Counted from the stretch's first letter, positions 1 to 8,797 are shown. The stretch is DNA of 64,000 nucleotides from Adhaeretor mobilis (GCF_007741515.1 NZ_CP036263.1:2915501-2979500); one strand, 5' to 3'. Program-made: numbers and translations. Notes: generated by a model not told the origin, from the sequence alone.

Positions 1-1428
1 CGCCCCATACGGGCCAATGTCGGCATATCCCAGGTCGTCTACAAATATGACTACTATATTTGGAAGTGCGGGTGCTTGATCGTCAGACGTCGGCGATCCC
101 TGAGATTCTTTACAGGATGACAACGCATCGTAAGATGCCGTTTGGGATTCCTCGCGTTCCGCAACTCGATCGGTGTCACTAATTGCGTGCGTTTCAATTG
201 GTTTCGAGGTACTTGATACCTCAATCTCTTTTTCTGCAGCAATTTGAGTGAATAGAAAAGTCCCCTTTTTGTTGCCGACAACGATATCGAGCAGTCTATC
301 GCCAGTGAGGTCATCGACGACTACCTGTGTGCCAACGCCAGAGTTGCTATCGACCCTGTGGGGGAGAAAGCTGACATCCCGACCGTTGCGTACCGTCTCA
401 AACCAATACAGCACTGCAGGCTCCCGTGAACCAGGGTCTTTTCCCTTATGGGCCCAGAAGCGTTTCCCCGTAATGATGTCATCAATGCCATCGCCGTTCA
501 CATCAGCCAATTCAACTGCATGGAGCTGCGAGAATGCGACGCCATGTTTCTTCTCTTCAGCATGCTCCCCCATGATCGAGTGTTCACAAAAGGTAACTTC
601 GCCTTCATTGTCCTTACCCGTGTTTTCAAACCATGCCAAGCCGTAGGCATGGGCTGCCTTAGAGGTTACGACGTCGTTGTCACCGTCGTCGTCAAGATCG
701 TAGGCAAACATTTGGGCGCCACCCAGCTCGGAAAATTTCACTTTGTGGAAGGTCCATGGCTCGCCTTCGGGCACCTCATTCGTAGGCTGTTCCCACCACC
801 CATCTTTTTCTAGCAGATCCATCCGACCATCGCCGTTGATGTCGCCCACCCCCAGACCATGGGTAAATCGTTGAAAGTCTCTCTTCGGAGAAACAGCGTG
901 AAATTGCCAGGGATGAGTCGGAGTGTCCGGTGAGATTACAGCATACCCAATTCGCCCACCACTCATGCAGACCAACTCTGGGACACCGTCACCTGTGACG
1001 TCGGTAAGAGTCGGGGACTCATTGTCGGTTACAGCCAATGCCAGGTGACGTTCCCATGGGCCTGACTTGCCTTGCGGATTTTGGTACCAGAATGATTCGG
1101 TTCCTGGGTAGCCAACAACCAAAATGTCGTCCCAACCATCGCCACTGAAATCGTAGGCAAAGGTTAAGAAATTATCGGAGTAGTTGACGATATCGAATGG
1201 CTGAGGGGAATATAACTCAGTACGTTCGATGAACTCTGGGCCAGCGTACCAGTAAGGGCCAGCGACGATGTCTGCGGAGCCGTCGCGATCTACGTCAGTA
1301 AAGGTCGCCCCCTCGCAGAAAAACTGATCGGAGAGCTGAATCTTCTTGAACGTCGCAGCGAGTCCGATGTTTTGGGCGAGCCCCACAACGAGCAAAAGGA
1401 AACAAGAGAGGCGAAGGCATGCTTTCAT
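1..1428 (-). CDS. FG-GAP/VCBS repeat protein fused to a sulfatase domain (partial, C-terminus off the left edge)
   Basis: The reading frame opens at ATG 1428 and stays open for 476 codons to base 1, so the protein continues outside the window. A signal peptide covers about residues 1-22 (LSCFLLLVVGLAQ). Residues about 30-400 carry FG-GAP/VCBS calcium-binding repeats such as DVDRDGSADIVAG, DINGDGRMDLL, DLDDDGDNDVV and DVNGDGIDDIITG, which build a beta-propeller. After a linker (about 405-450) the frame reads NIVVIFVDDLGYADIG, the typical start of a type I sulfatase with its metal-binding Asp pair. The sulfatase CxPSR motif would lie beyond the edge. It is likely secreted and may remove sulfate from a glycan. 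It is the last visible gene of a minus-strand run. The propeller-before-sulfatase order is unusual. The sulfatase identity rests on about 20 residues and is less certain than the propeller. Confidence 0.85.
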   Translation of the reverse strand, partial: MKACLRLSCFLLLVVGLAQNIGLAATFKKIQLSDQFFCEGATFTDVDRDGSADIVAGPYWYAGPEFIERTELYSPQPFDIVNYSDNFLTFAYDFSGDGWDDILVVGYPGTESFWYQNPQGKSGPWERHLALAVTDNESPTLTDVTGDGVPELVCMSGGRIGYAVISPDTPTHPWQFHAVSPKRDFQRFTHGLGVGDINGDGRMDLLEKDGWWEQPTNEVPEGEPWTFHKVKFSELGGAQMFAYDLDDDGDNDVVTSKAAHAYGLAWFENTGKDNEGEVTFCEHSIMGEHAEEKKHGVAFSQLHAVELADVNGDGIDDIITGKRFWAHKGKDPGSREPAVLYWFETVRNGRDVSFLPHRVDSNSGVGTQVVVDDLTGDRLLDIVVGNKKGTFLFTQIAAEKEIEVSSTSKPIETHAISDTDRVAEREESQTASYDALSSCKESQGSPTSDDQAPALPNIVVIFVDDLGYADIGPYGA

Positions 1429-1603
1429 GGTGCTTCCGAGGATTTCTATTGGGCCACTGCGTGATACAATAGGAGCTGGCCTGTACAGCCGGTGTCAAGA
1501 ACGGAGATGACTAATGAGCCCCCGTAGCACAAGGTAGAGAGCGATGCTTTCCTATGAGTCAACCCTCTTAGCTTGCAGTACAGAAGTCTAATGCCAATCA
1601 CTA

Positions 1604-3049
1604 CTACGAAAGATCGGGAATAATGAACGGGGACCGTCCCTCACGTCGCAGCAGCCGATTTGCATCGTCATTGTTCGTGAATTGTTCTTTCTGTGGTTCC
1701 ATTTCCAGCCAAGCCCCCAGTGTTATCGCATCGCTCTGGATGTCGATTTCATTTGCTTCCAGGTGATGAGCCATACGTGTAAAGGAGTCGTTCAATCGTT
1801 CCTTTGATTGCAGTTCTTGAGCGATCTCTTGAGCAGGATATCTCGCTCCCAGCCGATGAGAGATATTGCCAGTGTGGCACAAGCTACTTGAGATGTGACC
1901 CTCAAGGATATCGGCCTTCAAATCAGTTGCTTTCCGGGATCGGACTGCGCCCAAGAAGTTCTCAAAATGATTGCCCGCTCCAGACCATTCCTCAATCAAT
2001 TCACCGTCGTTGTCGTACGCTAACGTCCGCGTATAGTTGGGCACAAGAACATACCCTTGCTCACACTGAATGATCACACCGATCCGAGTGCCTCGGTATT
2101 TATCCATACTGGCTCCCCACTTTTTTCGGTCTGCTTTCGAGCGAGGAAGTCCGCGTGTTTCAAAGATCAGTGGAGCTTTCTGGTAATTGTGGTAGACGAT
2201 CTGTGTATTTGGTGTGTCACCCGCATCGTCGTAGCCATATCGACCGCCTATACTCATCACACTCGGCGCTAGGGCCATCTCTCCTAGGAACCAGCGAGCA
2301 ATATCCATCTGATGGATACCTTGATTTCCCATGTCACCACTGCCCGTGTTAAAATCCCAATGCCAGTCGTAATGCAACTGAGGTCGGTAGAGATCAACCT
2401 TTGCCGCCGGACCACACCACAGGTCGTAGTCGATATGGTCAGGTATTGCCAAGGGTGAGTCGAGCTTGCCAATGCTCTTACGAGGCTTGAAGCATGTACC
2501 AACCGCGTATTGAATTTTGCCAAGCTTTCCGCTCTGGACGAATTTCACCCCTTCGGCAATGCCAATGCTTGACCGTGCTTGTGTACCACACTGTACAATT
2601 CGATTGTATTTACGCGCGGCATTGACCATTTGACGGCCTTCCCACACATTGTGCGAAACAGGCTTTTCGGTATAGACATCCTTTCCCGCTTGCATTGCCT
2701 CAATGGCAATTAGAGCATGCGTGTGGTTCGGCGTAGCGATCGACACTGCGTCTATGTTCTTTGTATCCAGCATCCGGCGGTAGTCGGTAAACGTAGCCAC
2801 CTCGCGGTTGTGTTCTTGCTTGAACTCGTCGGCTCGTTGGTCGAGCACTTGTTGGTCGACGTCGCAAAGCGCCACGACATTTTCGCCAAGGTTTTTAATA
2901 TGATCCCTGCCACGGCCGCGGATTCCCACGACCGCGGTACCTATACGATCGTTTGCACCTGTTTTTCCCATCACGCTACGCACCGGCATCATCACAGCGG
3001 CGGTCGTAAACGCGGAGTTTCTCAGGAAAGTTCGACGTGATACAGTCAT
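1604..3049 (-). CDS. Tat-exported Gfo/Idh/MocA family oxidoreductase
   Basis: This 481-residue protein starts with a twin-arginine signal (SRRTFLRNSAFTTAAVMMPV) and so is probably exported folded with its nicotinamide cofactor bound. A Rossmann domain follows (AVVGIRGRGRDH near residue 40). The family motif EKPVSHN lies near residue 130, where the Lys is normally catalytic. The C-terminal Gfo/Idh domain contains GSGDMGNQGIHQMDIARWFLG. The family oxidises or isomerises sugars and sugar derivatives with NAD(P). Length is normal for the planctomycete Tat-exported subgroup. The substrate cannot be read from sequence. Its place beside a dehydrogenase and a KDPG-type aldolase suggests sugar or sugar-acid breakdown. 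It is separated from the upstream protease gene by about 326 bases, so it may have its own promoter. Confidence 0.93.
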   Translation of the reverse strand: MTVSRRTFLRNSAFTTAAVMMPVRSVMGKTGANDRIGTAVVGIRGRGRDHIKNLGENVVALCDVDQQVLDQRADEFKQEHNREVATFTDYRRMLDTKNIDAVSIATPNHTHALIAIEAMQAGKDVYTEKPVSHNVWEGRQMVNAARKYNRIVQCGTQARSSIGIAEGVKFVQSGKLGKIQYAVGTCFKPRKSIGKLDSPLAIPDHIDYDLWCGPAAKVDLYRPQLHYDWHWDFNTGSGDMGNQGIHQMDIARWFLGEMALAPSVMSIGGRYGYDDAGDTPNTQIVYHNYQKAPLIFETRGLPRSKADRKKWGASMDKYRGTRIGVIIQCEQGYVLVPNYTRTLAYDNDGELIEEWSGAGNHFENFLGAVRSRKATDLKADILEGHISSSLCHTGNISHRLGARYPAQEIAQELQSKERLNDSFTRMAHHLEANEIDIQSDAITLGAWLEMEPQKEQFTNNDDANRLLRREGRSPFIIPDLS

Positions 3050-3375
3050 TTGATATTCCTCAATCGTGATTTGCAGGACAGGAACTCTTGAACGCTAATG
3101 ATTCCAGAATAGCGACGCTTAGTGATTCCGCTGCAATTCTCTTGGGCAGTAGGCGATTCCACGACGTGCTAAATGCTATGTGCTGAAAGCAGGGGGTAGG
3201 TTATTCAATTTGCATCTTATGTTGCGGTCCATTTGTCGGCATCTCTCACCTTTGTTTGCTCGGTCCTGGCCTGGATTAGCTTCGCGTTAGGATTGTAATT
3301 AAACCTCACGGCATAGAAAGGCTTCCAGAACAATACAGAATGATTCCTCACATGGATTTCGTTCACCGCATGTGC
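3050..3375. other. Intergenic gap of 326 bases, no gene seen
   Basis: The stretch lies between two minus-strand genes. I see no convincing ORF, RNA gene or terminator hairpin. It probably holds the promoter and leader of the oxidoreductase gene, but no clear -35/-10 pair could be picked out with confidence. Confidence 0.5.
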
Positions 3376-4362
3376 CTACCTAGTCAATACACTTTCAACT
3401 GCTGCCTGCAGATCCAAGCGTTTGAAATCGATTTTAGTGGCCGAATCATGCACATCGACACCTGTTCTCTTGAAGATGCTCATCATCGCGTCGGGTAACG
3501 TATCGCCATCTTTACTCCACTCGTAACCATTTTTCAAAATTGCCTCTCGCAGAACCATCGAACCGCCGGCAATGATTGCATTCGATGAAGAAGTCGCTCT
3601 AGCTGGAACCAGTATGTCGGTGTTTTGAAAACGGTCCAGATAGGCAATGTCTGTGCCGGGCTTAGTGGCCCCGATGGCAAAACAATAGGGCTGGCATGCG
3701 GGCCACGAAACGCCCTTCTTGTGATTGTTATTACCACAAGGTGCACTGACCCAAACGTTCAACTCCCGCAGACGCTTTAGTTTCTCATCCACTATCGTTG
3801 GGTTCGGCTTGGCATGCGCCTCATCGTCTAGAGCCGAGAGATTGACTGCTGTAATATTGTACTTTTCGTAATGATCGATAATCCATTGTAGGCCCGCGGC
3901 CATTGAGCGTGTTTCATCCTTGCGAAGATGGACGACAGTAACTCCTCGCACATGGACAACCGAGTTGTTGTAGGCAACTCCACGTTTTCCTTCAAAGTAC
4001 ATCGATGAAGGAAAGCCAACCGATGTGCCATGATAACCGGGTGGCACGGGTGTGGGATCACTATCTAGATCAATACTGTCATACCCACCAACGACCTTGG
4101 GCCCCCAAGGCATCTTGGCTTTCCATTCTGGTGCCTCTAAGTTGCATCCGTCATCCAGAATGGCAAGGCACTGCCCCTTACCCCATGTAAGATTGCCGTC
4201 GTATTTTTCCCATAGATTTATCAGGCCGATCTGCTTGAATTCGACCGGACGTACGGGATCACCAACAGTAGTACTATGCGACTGGCCAATTGCTAGACTC
4301 GCTAGTTGGCTGTGCACGATTGCAAGCACCATGCATGAATAGAGTGGGATTCTTTCAATCAT
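3376..4362 (-). CDS. Subtilisin-like (S8 family) secreted serine protease with an altered Ser motif
   Basis: A 328-residue protein with an N-terminal signal segment (about 1-27, ending LASLAIGQS). The S8 triad can be followed: Asp in CLAILDDGCN (about residue 70), His in YHGTSVGFP (about 110), and an oxyanion Asn in SAPCGNNNH. The serine region reads ATSSSNAIIAG where the family has GTSMAAPxVAG; the Ser is kept but Gly is Ala and Pro is lost. A second candidate is Ser in GGSM just after it. The protein is short for a secreted subtilisin and has no added C-terminal domain. It overlaps the upstream aldolase gene by 4 bases (ATGA), so the two are translationally coupled. Activity is plausible but unproven given the altered serine motif. 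Confidence 0.8.
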   Translation of the reverse strand: MIERIPLYSCMVLAIVHSQLASLAIGQSHSTTVGDPVRPVEFKQIGLINLWEKYDGNLTWGKGQCLAILDDGCNLEAPEWKAKMPWGPKVVGGYDSIDLDSDPTPVPPGYHGTSVGFPSSMYFEGKRGVAYNNSVVHVRGVTVVHLRKDETRSMAAGLQWIIDHYEKYNITAVNLSALDDEAHAKPNPTIVDEKLKRLRELNVWVSAPCGNNNHKKGVSWPACQPYCFAIGATKPGTDIAYLDRFQNTDILVPARATSSSNAIIAGGSMVLREAILKNGYEWSKDGDTLPDAMMSIFKRTGVDVHDSATKIDFKRLDLQAAVESVLTR

Positions 4363-5156
4363 AGTTGCAACTCTTCAAATGGGTGGTAATGCGGGATGGC
4401 CTGAAGGTACTCGTCAAGGCTTCCGTCTAGTGGCATTGGTTGATGTTTGGCACGAGCAGCTGACATTTCGTCGAGAGTCAATCGCATCTCCTTTGCGATC
4501 TTCGGTATGTCCGGCCGCTCTTCGAGCTCATCATGGCTATCCCCGAGGATGAATTTCCATCCTGACCCCAAGATGGCGGCTCCAGCTTTGACGTAAGCCT
4601 CAATTTTGTCCCGACTTATTCCTGCCGTGATCATTAGAGGCATGAGTCGGTGTAACGCAGGTCCCGTCAAAAGTTCCACACGAAGATGCTCTCCCAGGGG
4701 GATAGTATTATAGAGTTTGGCAAAGTGCGCGCCGGATTCGAGCACACGAACCATCTCTGTAGGAGTTTCCACGCCGGGTATAAATAGGTGTGTTTGCGAA
4801 ACCCGCGCAAGTGTTGCCGATGAAATGGGCATTGCGCTTACAAACCCATGGGCGCCCAGGTCAATCAGCTCGTCGATCGAAGGCATCGAAGGGCGTCGTC
4901 GTTTGAGAGAATCCATCAAGGGGCCCTCATCAACAACGCTTCCCACCATCACGAGCAGCTCGGGTAGTTCCTTGCGGATTTGAAAAAGCTCCTCACGAAT
5001 CCTCGCCCGACGGCAAGTCAATTCGACCACTTTGGCTCCTGCCTGAGCTGCAGCCTCCGCCAATACCATCGCATCAAACCGGTCCTCGACGAAGATGGGA
5101 AGGAACCCTTGTTGATGAAGGACTCGGTACTGCTGGGCGAGTGTTGCCGTGGACAT
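4359..5156 (-). CDS. KDPG/KHG aldolase family protein
   Basis: A 265-residue TIM-barrel protein of the class I 2-keto-3-deoxy-6-phosphogluconate aldolase family. It has the N-terminal strand LPIFVEDRF, the catalytic-Glu strand VVELTCR, the binding motif IPGVETPTE and the Schiff-base Lys in HFAKLYNT where classical enzymes read KFFPA/KLFPA. It is about 50 residues longer than E. coli Eda because of inserted segments and a C-terminal tail. Family enzymes split KDPG into pyruvate and glyceraldehyde-3-phosphate or act on related keto-acids. It overlaps the upstream dehydrogenase gene by 83 bases and the downstream protease gene by 4. The barrel needs the residues coded from ATG 5156, so a later start is unlikely. 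A KDG-kinase-like gene lies elsewhere in the window at 42726-43814. Confidence 0.85.
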   Translation of the reverse strand: MSTATLAQQYRVLHQQGFLPIFVEDRFDAMVLAEAAAQAGAKVVELTCRRARIREELFQIRKELPELLVMVGSVVDEGPLMDSLKRRRPSMPSIDELIDLGAHGFVSAMPISSATLARVSQTHLFIPGVETPTEMVRVLESGAHFAKLYNTIPLGEHLRVELLTGPALHRLMPLMITAGISRDKIEAYVKAGAAILGSGWKFILGDSHDELEERPDIPKIAKEMRLTLDEMSAARAKHQPMPLDGSLDEYLQAIPHYHPFEELQL

Positions 5157-6147
5157 GGTGTTTCATTTCCCTTTTGCTGGATTTAGTATTACTGGAGTCA
5201 AATTCGTGATCAAAGTAGCTAACTAACTTCTTGGCGGTATGGAGGTACGCGGATGTAAGAGAGTCGGTCGTGACACCTCCAATGTGGGGTGTAATAATCA
5301 AATTGTCGTGAGCTCTCGCATACCGGATCATGGGATGTTCCCGCATGTTGTCAGACCATTCGTTGGTCACGACGTCCACTCCTGCCGCATGAAGCGGGCC
5401 GTGCTGCAGTGCCTCAATCAACGCCACTTCATCTACAATGGCTCCCCGGCTCGTGTTGACCAGTATTGAACCCGGCTTCATTCGAGACAAAGCGTCGTGG
5501 TCTATTAGTCCGTGGTTTTCTTCCGTGAGATGTATGTGAATGCTCAGAACGTCGGAGCGATGCAACAATTCGTCAAATGAGACTATCTCGATTCCTTCAT
5601 GACTGCTCAAATTCTTATCGCAACCGATGACGTTCATCCGAAATGCCCGGCCGTAGTCTGCCATGATTGTTCCTAGACGTCCGCAACCGAGGATGCCGAG
5701 CGTTTTGTACGCGAGTTGGCGGCCAACAAACCGATCACGCTGCCACTGGCCTTCGCGAACTTCAGAAAAAGCCTTAGGCAGACTTCTGGCGCTTGCGAGC
5801 ATTAGTGCCCAGGCCAACTCGGCAGTTGCCGTGATGCTATCGAGGAACTCCCGATCTTCCTTCAAAGACAGAATGGGAATGCCTTGCGCGGCAGCAGCCT
5901 CAAGATCTAGGTGGTCCAAGCCCGTGCTTGATGAGGCTATCACCTTTAAAGACGCTGCAGATTGAAGCAATTCCCGAGTCAATGGCACGTTCAATGTTGC
6001 CAGGTACGCATCCGCTTCACGCAGCGACTTCCGAAGCATTGCTTCGGAAGGTTCGATGTAGCGAACCTCGAAAGCCGATTCAAGGTGCTCCCTAACTGCG
6101 GGGAAATCGCCTATCGGCGCCGCGCAGACAAGTATGGGGCGCTCCAT
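5074..6147 (-). CDS. D-isomer-specific 2-hydroxyacid dehydrogenase
   Basis: A 357-residue NAD-dependent dehydrogenase. The Rossmann motif GILGCGRLGTIMADYG is near residue 160, the signature NTSRGAIVDE near 235 provides the catalytic-Arg region, and ITPHIGG near 290 carries the catalytic His. Family members reduce 2-keto acids or act on glyoxylate, glycerate or phosphoglycerate. The last 30 or so residues are basic, unlike the family, and lie in the 83 bases that overlap the aldolase start. They look like a read-through tail acquired when the ancestral stop codon was lost. It is the first gene of the minus-strand run and its promoter must lie in 6148-6250, divergent from the regulator remnant. 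Confidence 0.92.
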   Translation of the reverse strand: MERPILVCAAPIGDFPAVREHLESAFEVRYIEPSEAMLRKSLREADAYLATLNVPLTRELLQSAASLKVIASSSTGLDHLDLEAAAAQGIPILSLKEDREFLDSITATAELAWALMLASARSLPKAFSEVREGQWQRDRFVGRQLAYKTLGILGCGRLGTIMADYGRAFRMNVIGCDKNLSSHEGIEIVSFDELLHRSDVLSIHIHLTEENHGLIDHDALSRMKPGSILVNTSRGAIVDEVALIEALQHGPLHAAGVDVVTNEWSDNMREHPMIRYARAHDNLIITPHIGGVTTDSLTSAYLHTAKKLVSYFDHEFDSSNTKSSKREMKHHVHGNTRPAVPSPSSTRVPSHLRRGPV

Positions 6148-6256
6148 TTTGCACTTTCCTCATGAAGTGAGACGCAACAGAATATGCACATGCATACACT
6201 GCCCTAGGCCCCGAAAAACCAATTAAATTATTTAATGCATTTTTGAATTACAAACA

Positions 6257-6284
6257 TTGACATAAACCAGTTGTAGTTTAGCAT
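6257..6284 (+). promoter_or_regulatory. Sigma70-type promoter of the lost regulator copy
   Basis: TTGACA (6257-6262) and TAGCAT (6279-6284) are separated by 16 bases. The spacing and flanks, including the upstream TTTTGAATTACAAAC, match the promoter at 14311-14338 that drives the AraR-like regulator. The copy here still points toward ATG 6292 but no regulator follows. Confidence 0.65.
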
Positions 6285-6291
6285 GACGTGC

Positions 6292-6312
6292 ATGTCCACC
6301 GTCTTCAATTAA
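6292..6312 (+). pseudogene. Remnant of the 5' end of a duplicated AraR-like regulator gene
   Basis: ATG 6292 is followed by codons for S-T-V-F-N and then TAA. The intact regulator at 14346 begins M-P-T-V-S-K-K in the same position relative to an equivalent promoter. The similarity stops within about 25 bases, after which 6313-6440 shows no regulator homology. I infer that the regulator in this copy was deleted after duplication. Confidence 0.6.
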
Positions 6313-6506
6313 AATTGGCGGCGGCCGATCCGGTGCCAACCACCTGCAACCCAAATCGAGGTCACAACGTTCTCTGTAGCAACAAGGAAGTGTGGTCTTT
6401 CTCTTGGTGCTGATCGCGCCAGCTAAGAAGTGAAACAATAATAGGAAATTGAGGATCGCGTTTGTGAGTCGTTAACACAATTACCCGTAACCTCCTGAGC
6501 GCAATT

Positions 6507-6527
6507 GCTTCAGAGCGTTTCTGAAGC
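6507..6527. promoter_or_regulatory. Inverted repeat, likely operator upstream of the LamG/PEP-CTERM gene
   Basis: GCTTCAGA and TCTGAAGC form perfect 8-base arms around a 5-base centre (GCGTT). The element lies 35 bases before the start codon at 6562. A partly decayed version (GTTTCAGA-GCGTT-TCTGGATA) sits at the same place before the paralogous gene at 15564. Binding by the AraR-like regulator is an inference from position. Confidence 0.55.
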
Positions 6528-6561
6528 GTTCAACGGTTGCGACCTTTTCTAGGGAGAGTCA

Positions 6562-7638
6562 GTGATGATTGACAAGAAGAAGTTTTCTTGGGTGTTTTCT
6601 GCGATGATCGTGGGACTATTCTCATCGAGTGCTGCAGCCGAAACGGTCGGACTGTGGACCTTCAACGAGGAGTCCGTGGGCCAAGTCGTCCTTGAGGGAG
6701 ATCCCATCTTAGACACCAGCGGAAGTGCCAATACACACGATGGCGCAATCTATGCTGACTTCGACGATGATGTGCCCTACGTGGCGGGCAATCCTGGTTC
6801 TATGGATGGTGCCGCTCTGCAATTCGAGAGAGGTATAGGAGGGGGGTTTACTGAAGGCATTAACGATTCAGTGGAAGTTCCTGGGCACGCCGATTTTCAA
6901 TTCAATGCGACCCAATCCATGACCTACGAAACAATGATCCGTACCAGCCAGGTCACTGGCGGACTACCTGATACTGACACGCAGGGTACCGCCCCCCTCA
7001 TTCAGAATGGGTTTGGGAGCTTTTGGTTAGACGATGACCAACCCGGCAAGGTCATGTTCTCAACCGGCTTCGGGGCTAAACGCGATGCAGAATTCGGCAT
7101 GGTGGACACCCGAGGCAAGACGTGGAGCACCACGGCCGTCAACGATGACCAGTGGCACCATATTGCGGGCGTTTTCGACGCGACCAGTGAAACAATGCGA
7201 TTGTACATCGACGGGGTGGAGGAAGCCACGACAGATGTTTCGGCTTGGATCAATGGCACGAGTTGGAGCGAAACCATGGGAGTCGGCGAGGAGGAGTACC
7301 TGATCTTCGGCAGCAATGGTACGGGCCGTGCGATTCGAGAGTATGAAGGCGAGATGGACTTTGTGCGCATCACGCGCGACGCCCTCGTTCCTAGCGAATT
7401 CTATGGCCTACCCGAGTCCCAGCCTCTCCCTGGTGATTTCGATGGAAACGAAACCGTGGATGGCAATGATTTCCTCGTCTGGCAACAGGATCCTCTGGTA
7501 GGCGACTTGACTGACTGGCAAGACAACTACGGGGGAAGTAGTAACCTCACAGCTTCCGTCGGAGCCATTCCTGAGCCGCACTGTTTCGTTCTTGCAGGCA
7601 TGGCTCTGTTGTCGCTAGCTGGTCGAAGAAAACAATAG
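6562..7638 (+). CDS. LamG-domain PEP-CTERM exported protein with dockerin-like segment
   Basis: A 358-residue protein. The signal peptide covers about 1-26 (AMIVGLFSSSAAAE). Residues about 27-285 form a concanavalin-A/LamG jellyroll with a central HHIAGVFD strand. Residues about 290-330 hold a calcium-type dockerin-like segment, GDFDGNETVDGNDFLVW. The C-terminus is a PEP-CTERM sorting signal (PEP, hydrophobic stretch, GRRKQ). LamG domains usually bind carbohydrate, and PEP-CTERM proteins are processed by an exosortase (encoded elsewhere) and go to the surface or extracellular matrix. It is closely related to the second half of the SGNH hydrolase at 16633 and to the protein at 15564. An operator-like inverted repeat and remains of a regulator gene precede it. 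Confidence 0.9.
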   Translation: MMIDKKKFSWVFSAMIVGLFSSSAAAETVGLWTFNEESVGQVVLEGDPILDTSGSANTHDGAIYADFDDDVPYVAGNPGSMDGAALQFERGIGGGFTEGINDSVEVPGHADFQFNATQSMTYETMIRTSQVTGGLPDTDTQGTAPLIQNGFGSFWLDDDQPGKVMFSTGFGAKRDAEFGMVDTRGKTWSTTAVNDDQWHHIAGVFDATSETMRLYIDGVEEATTDVSAWINGTSWSETMGVGEEEYLIFGSNGTGRAIREYEGEMDFVRITRDALVPSEFYGLPESQPLPGDFDGNETVDGNDFLVWQQDPLVGDLTDWQDNYGGSSNLTASVGAIPEPHCFVLAGMALLSLAGRRKQ

Positions 7639-7822
7639 CATGCCTGGTGAAGTATTAGAGAACCACCTGACCTCCGGTTCTCGATCGTGGGTTGCGGCAG
7701 GAAAGCAGGCCTGCATTGCATTGGGGCAGCATGCCTGCCCCTGCCGTGACCTGTGTTTTAAGCTGAATGAGAATAGGAGCCTTGGCTATTTCTCTCGTGC
7801 GATCTAATCATAGGTAGAAAAG

Positions 7823-8797
7823 ATGTCTCTCTTCCTCAGAAGTAAGAAATGCGGTTTCACCCTTGTTGAACTCTTGGTTGTAATCGCAATTATTGGGACG
7901 CTTGTGGGCTTACTACTTCCCGCGGTCCAGGCCGCTCGCGAGTCCGCGCGGCGTATTAACTGTGCCAACCGTTTCAAGCAAGCTGGATTGGCCATGCAAA
8001 ACTACCATGCGGCACTCGGGGAGTTTCCACCTGGGACCCAGTACTATCGAGATGACCAATCAAGAAATTGCGGCGAATGGCCAGCCGAATCCCAAACGCG
8101 AGGTTGGAGCTGGAGCGGGTTTATCCTGCCCTATCTTGAGCTTGGCACTTTGTCTGAAAGCATCGACTGGAAACTCCTGGAAGAAGGCTCTGAGAAGAAG
8201 TGGGGATTCCTTCATAAGCTGAATTACCCAATCGTTAGCCTGCCAATCGAAGCCTATATTTGCCCCAGCGATCCTCAGGGTGGGGAATTCATCAACGCAA
8301 CTAGTAACCTGCCGCCCGCAGGGGCAGGCGGCGAGTTCGACGATTGCCGTATGTCGAACATGGCCGGAGTGGCCGATTCCCACCAATGGTTCTGCCGGCG
8401 TCAATCCAACTATTGGTATCGTCATAAAGATTTAGTCAATGGTGTGATGGGTAGCGCAGAGGGATGTAGGATCGCAGAGATTAGCGACGGAACTAGCAAC
8501 ACGGTGATGATTGCAGAAATCACCGGACAAGGGCCTGGGACCTACGTAGGCCACTATTGGCCGTCCAAGAATATTATTGACACCGACGACGGAATCAATG
8601 GCCCCTACTCTGTGCCGGGGTCGGGTAACCCAGATTCCTTCCAGTTGAATCTAACAGGCCCTTCCAGCTATCACCCTGGTGGATGCCATTTTGCATTTGC
8701 TGACGGGAGTATTCGTTTTCTGAATGAAGACATTGCACAAATCACTTTAGATCGATTGGCCAATCGCCTTGACGGAGAGGTAGCATATGCACCTTGA
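7823..8797 (+). CDS. DUF1559 pseudopilin-like protein
   Basis: A 324-residue protein of the DUF1559 (SBP_bac_10) family, which is greatly expanded in planctomycetes. It opens with a type IV pilin-like class III signal, CGFTLVELLVVIAIIGTL, cut after Gly and N-methylated on Phe, followed by LLLPAVQAARESARR. The C-terminal family signature CHFAFADGSIRFLNEDI is present. Exact role is unknown; these proteins are thought to form pseudopilus-like or surface assemblies. The next gene, a lipoprotein, overlaps its end by 11 bases, so the two are probably co-expressed. That pairing is common in planctomycetes. Confidence 0.95.
   Translation: MSLFLRSKKCGFTLVELLVVIAIIGTLVGLLLPAVQAARESARRINCANRFKQAGLAMQNYHAALGEFPPGTQYYRDDQSRNCGEWPAESQTRGWSWSGFILPYLELGTLSESIDWKLLEEGSEKKWGFLHKLNYPIVSLPIEAYICPSDPQGGEFINATSNLPPAGAGGEFDDCRMSNMAGVADSHQWFCRRQSNYWYRHKDLVNGVMGSAEGCRIAEISDGTSNTVMIAEITGQGPGTYVGHYWPSKNIIDTDDGINGPYSVPGSGNPDSFQLNLTGPSSYHPGGCHFAFADGSIRFLNEDIAQITLDRLANRLDGEVAYAP

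Noticed and set aside
54..314. Minus-strand frame of 86 codons
   Set aside because: It overlaps, in another phase, the open FG-GAP/sulfatase frame that has a signal peptide and domain motifs.
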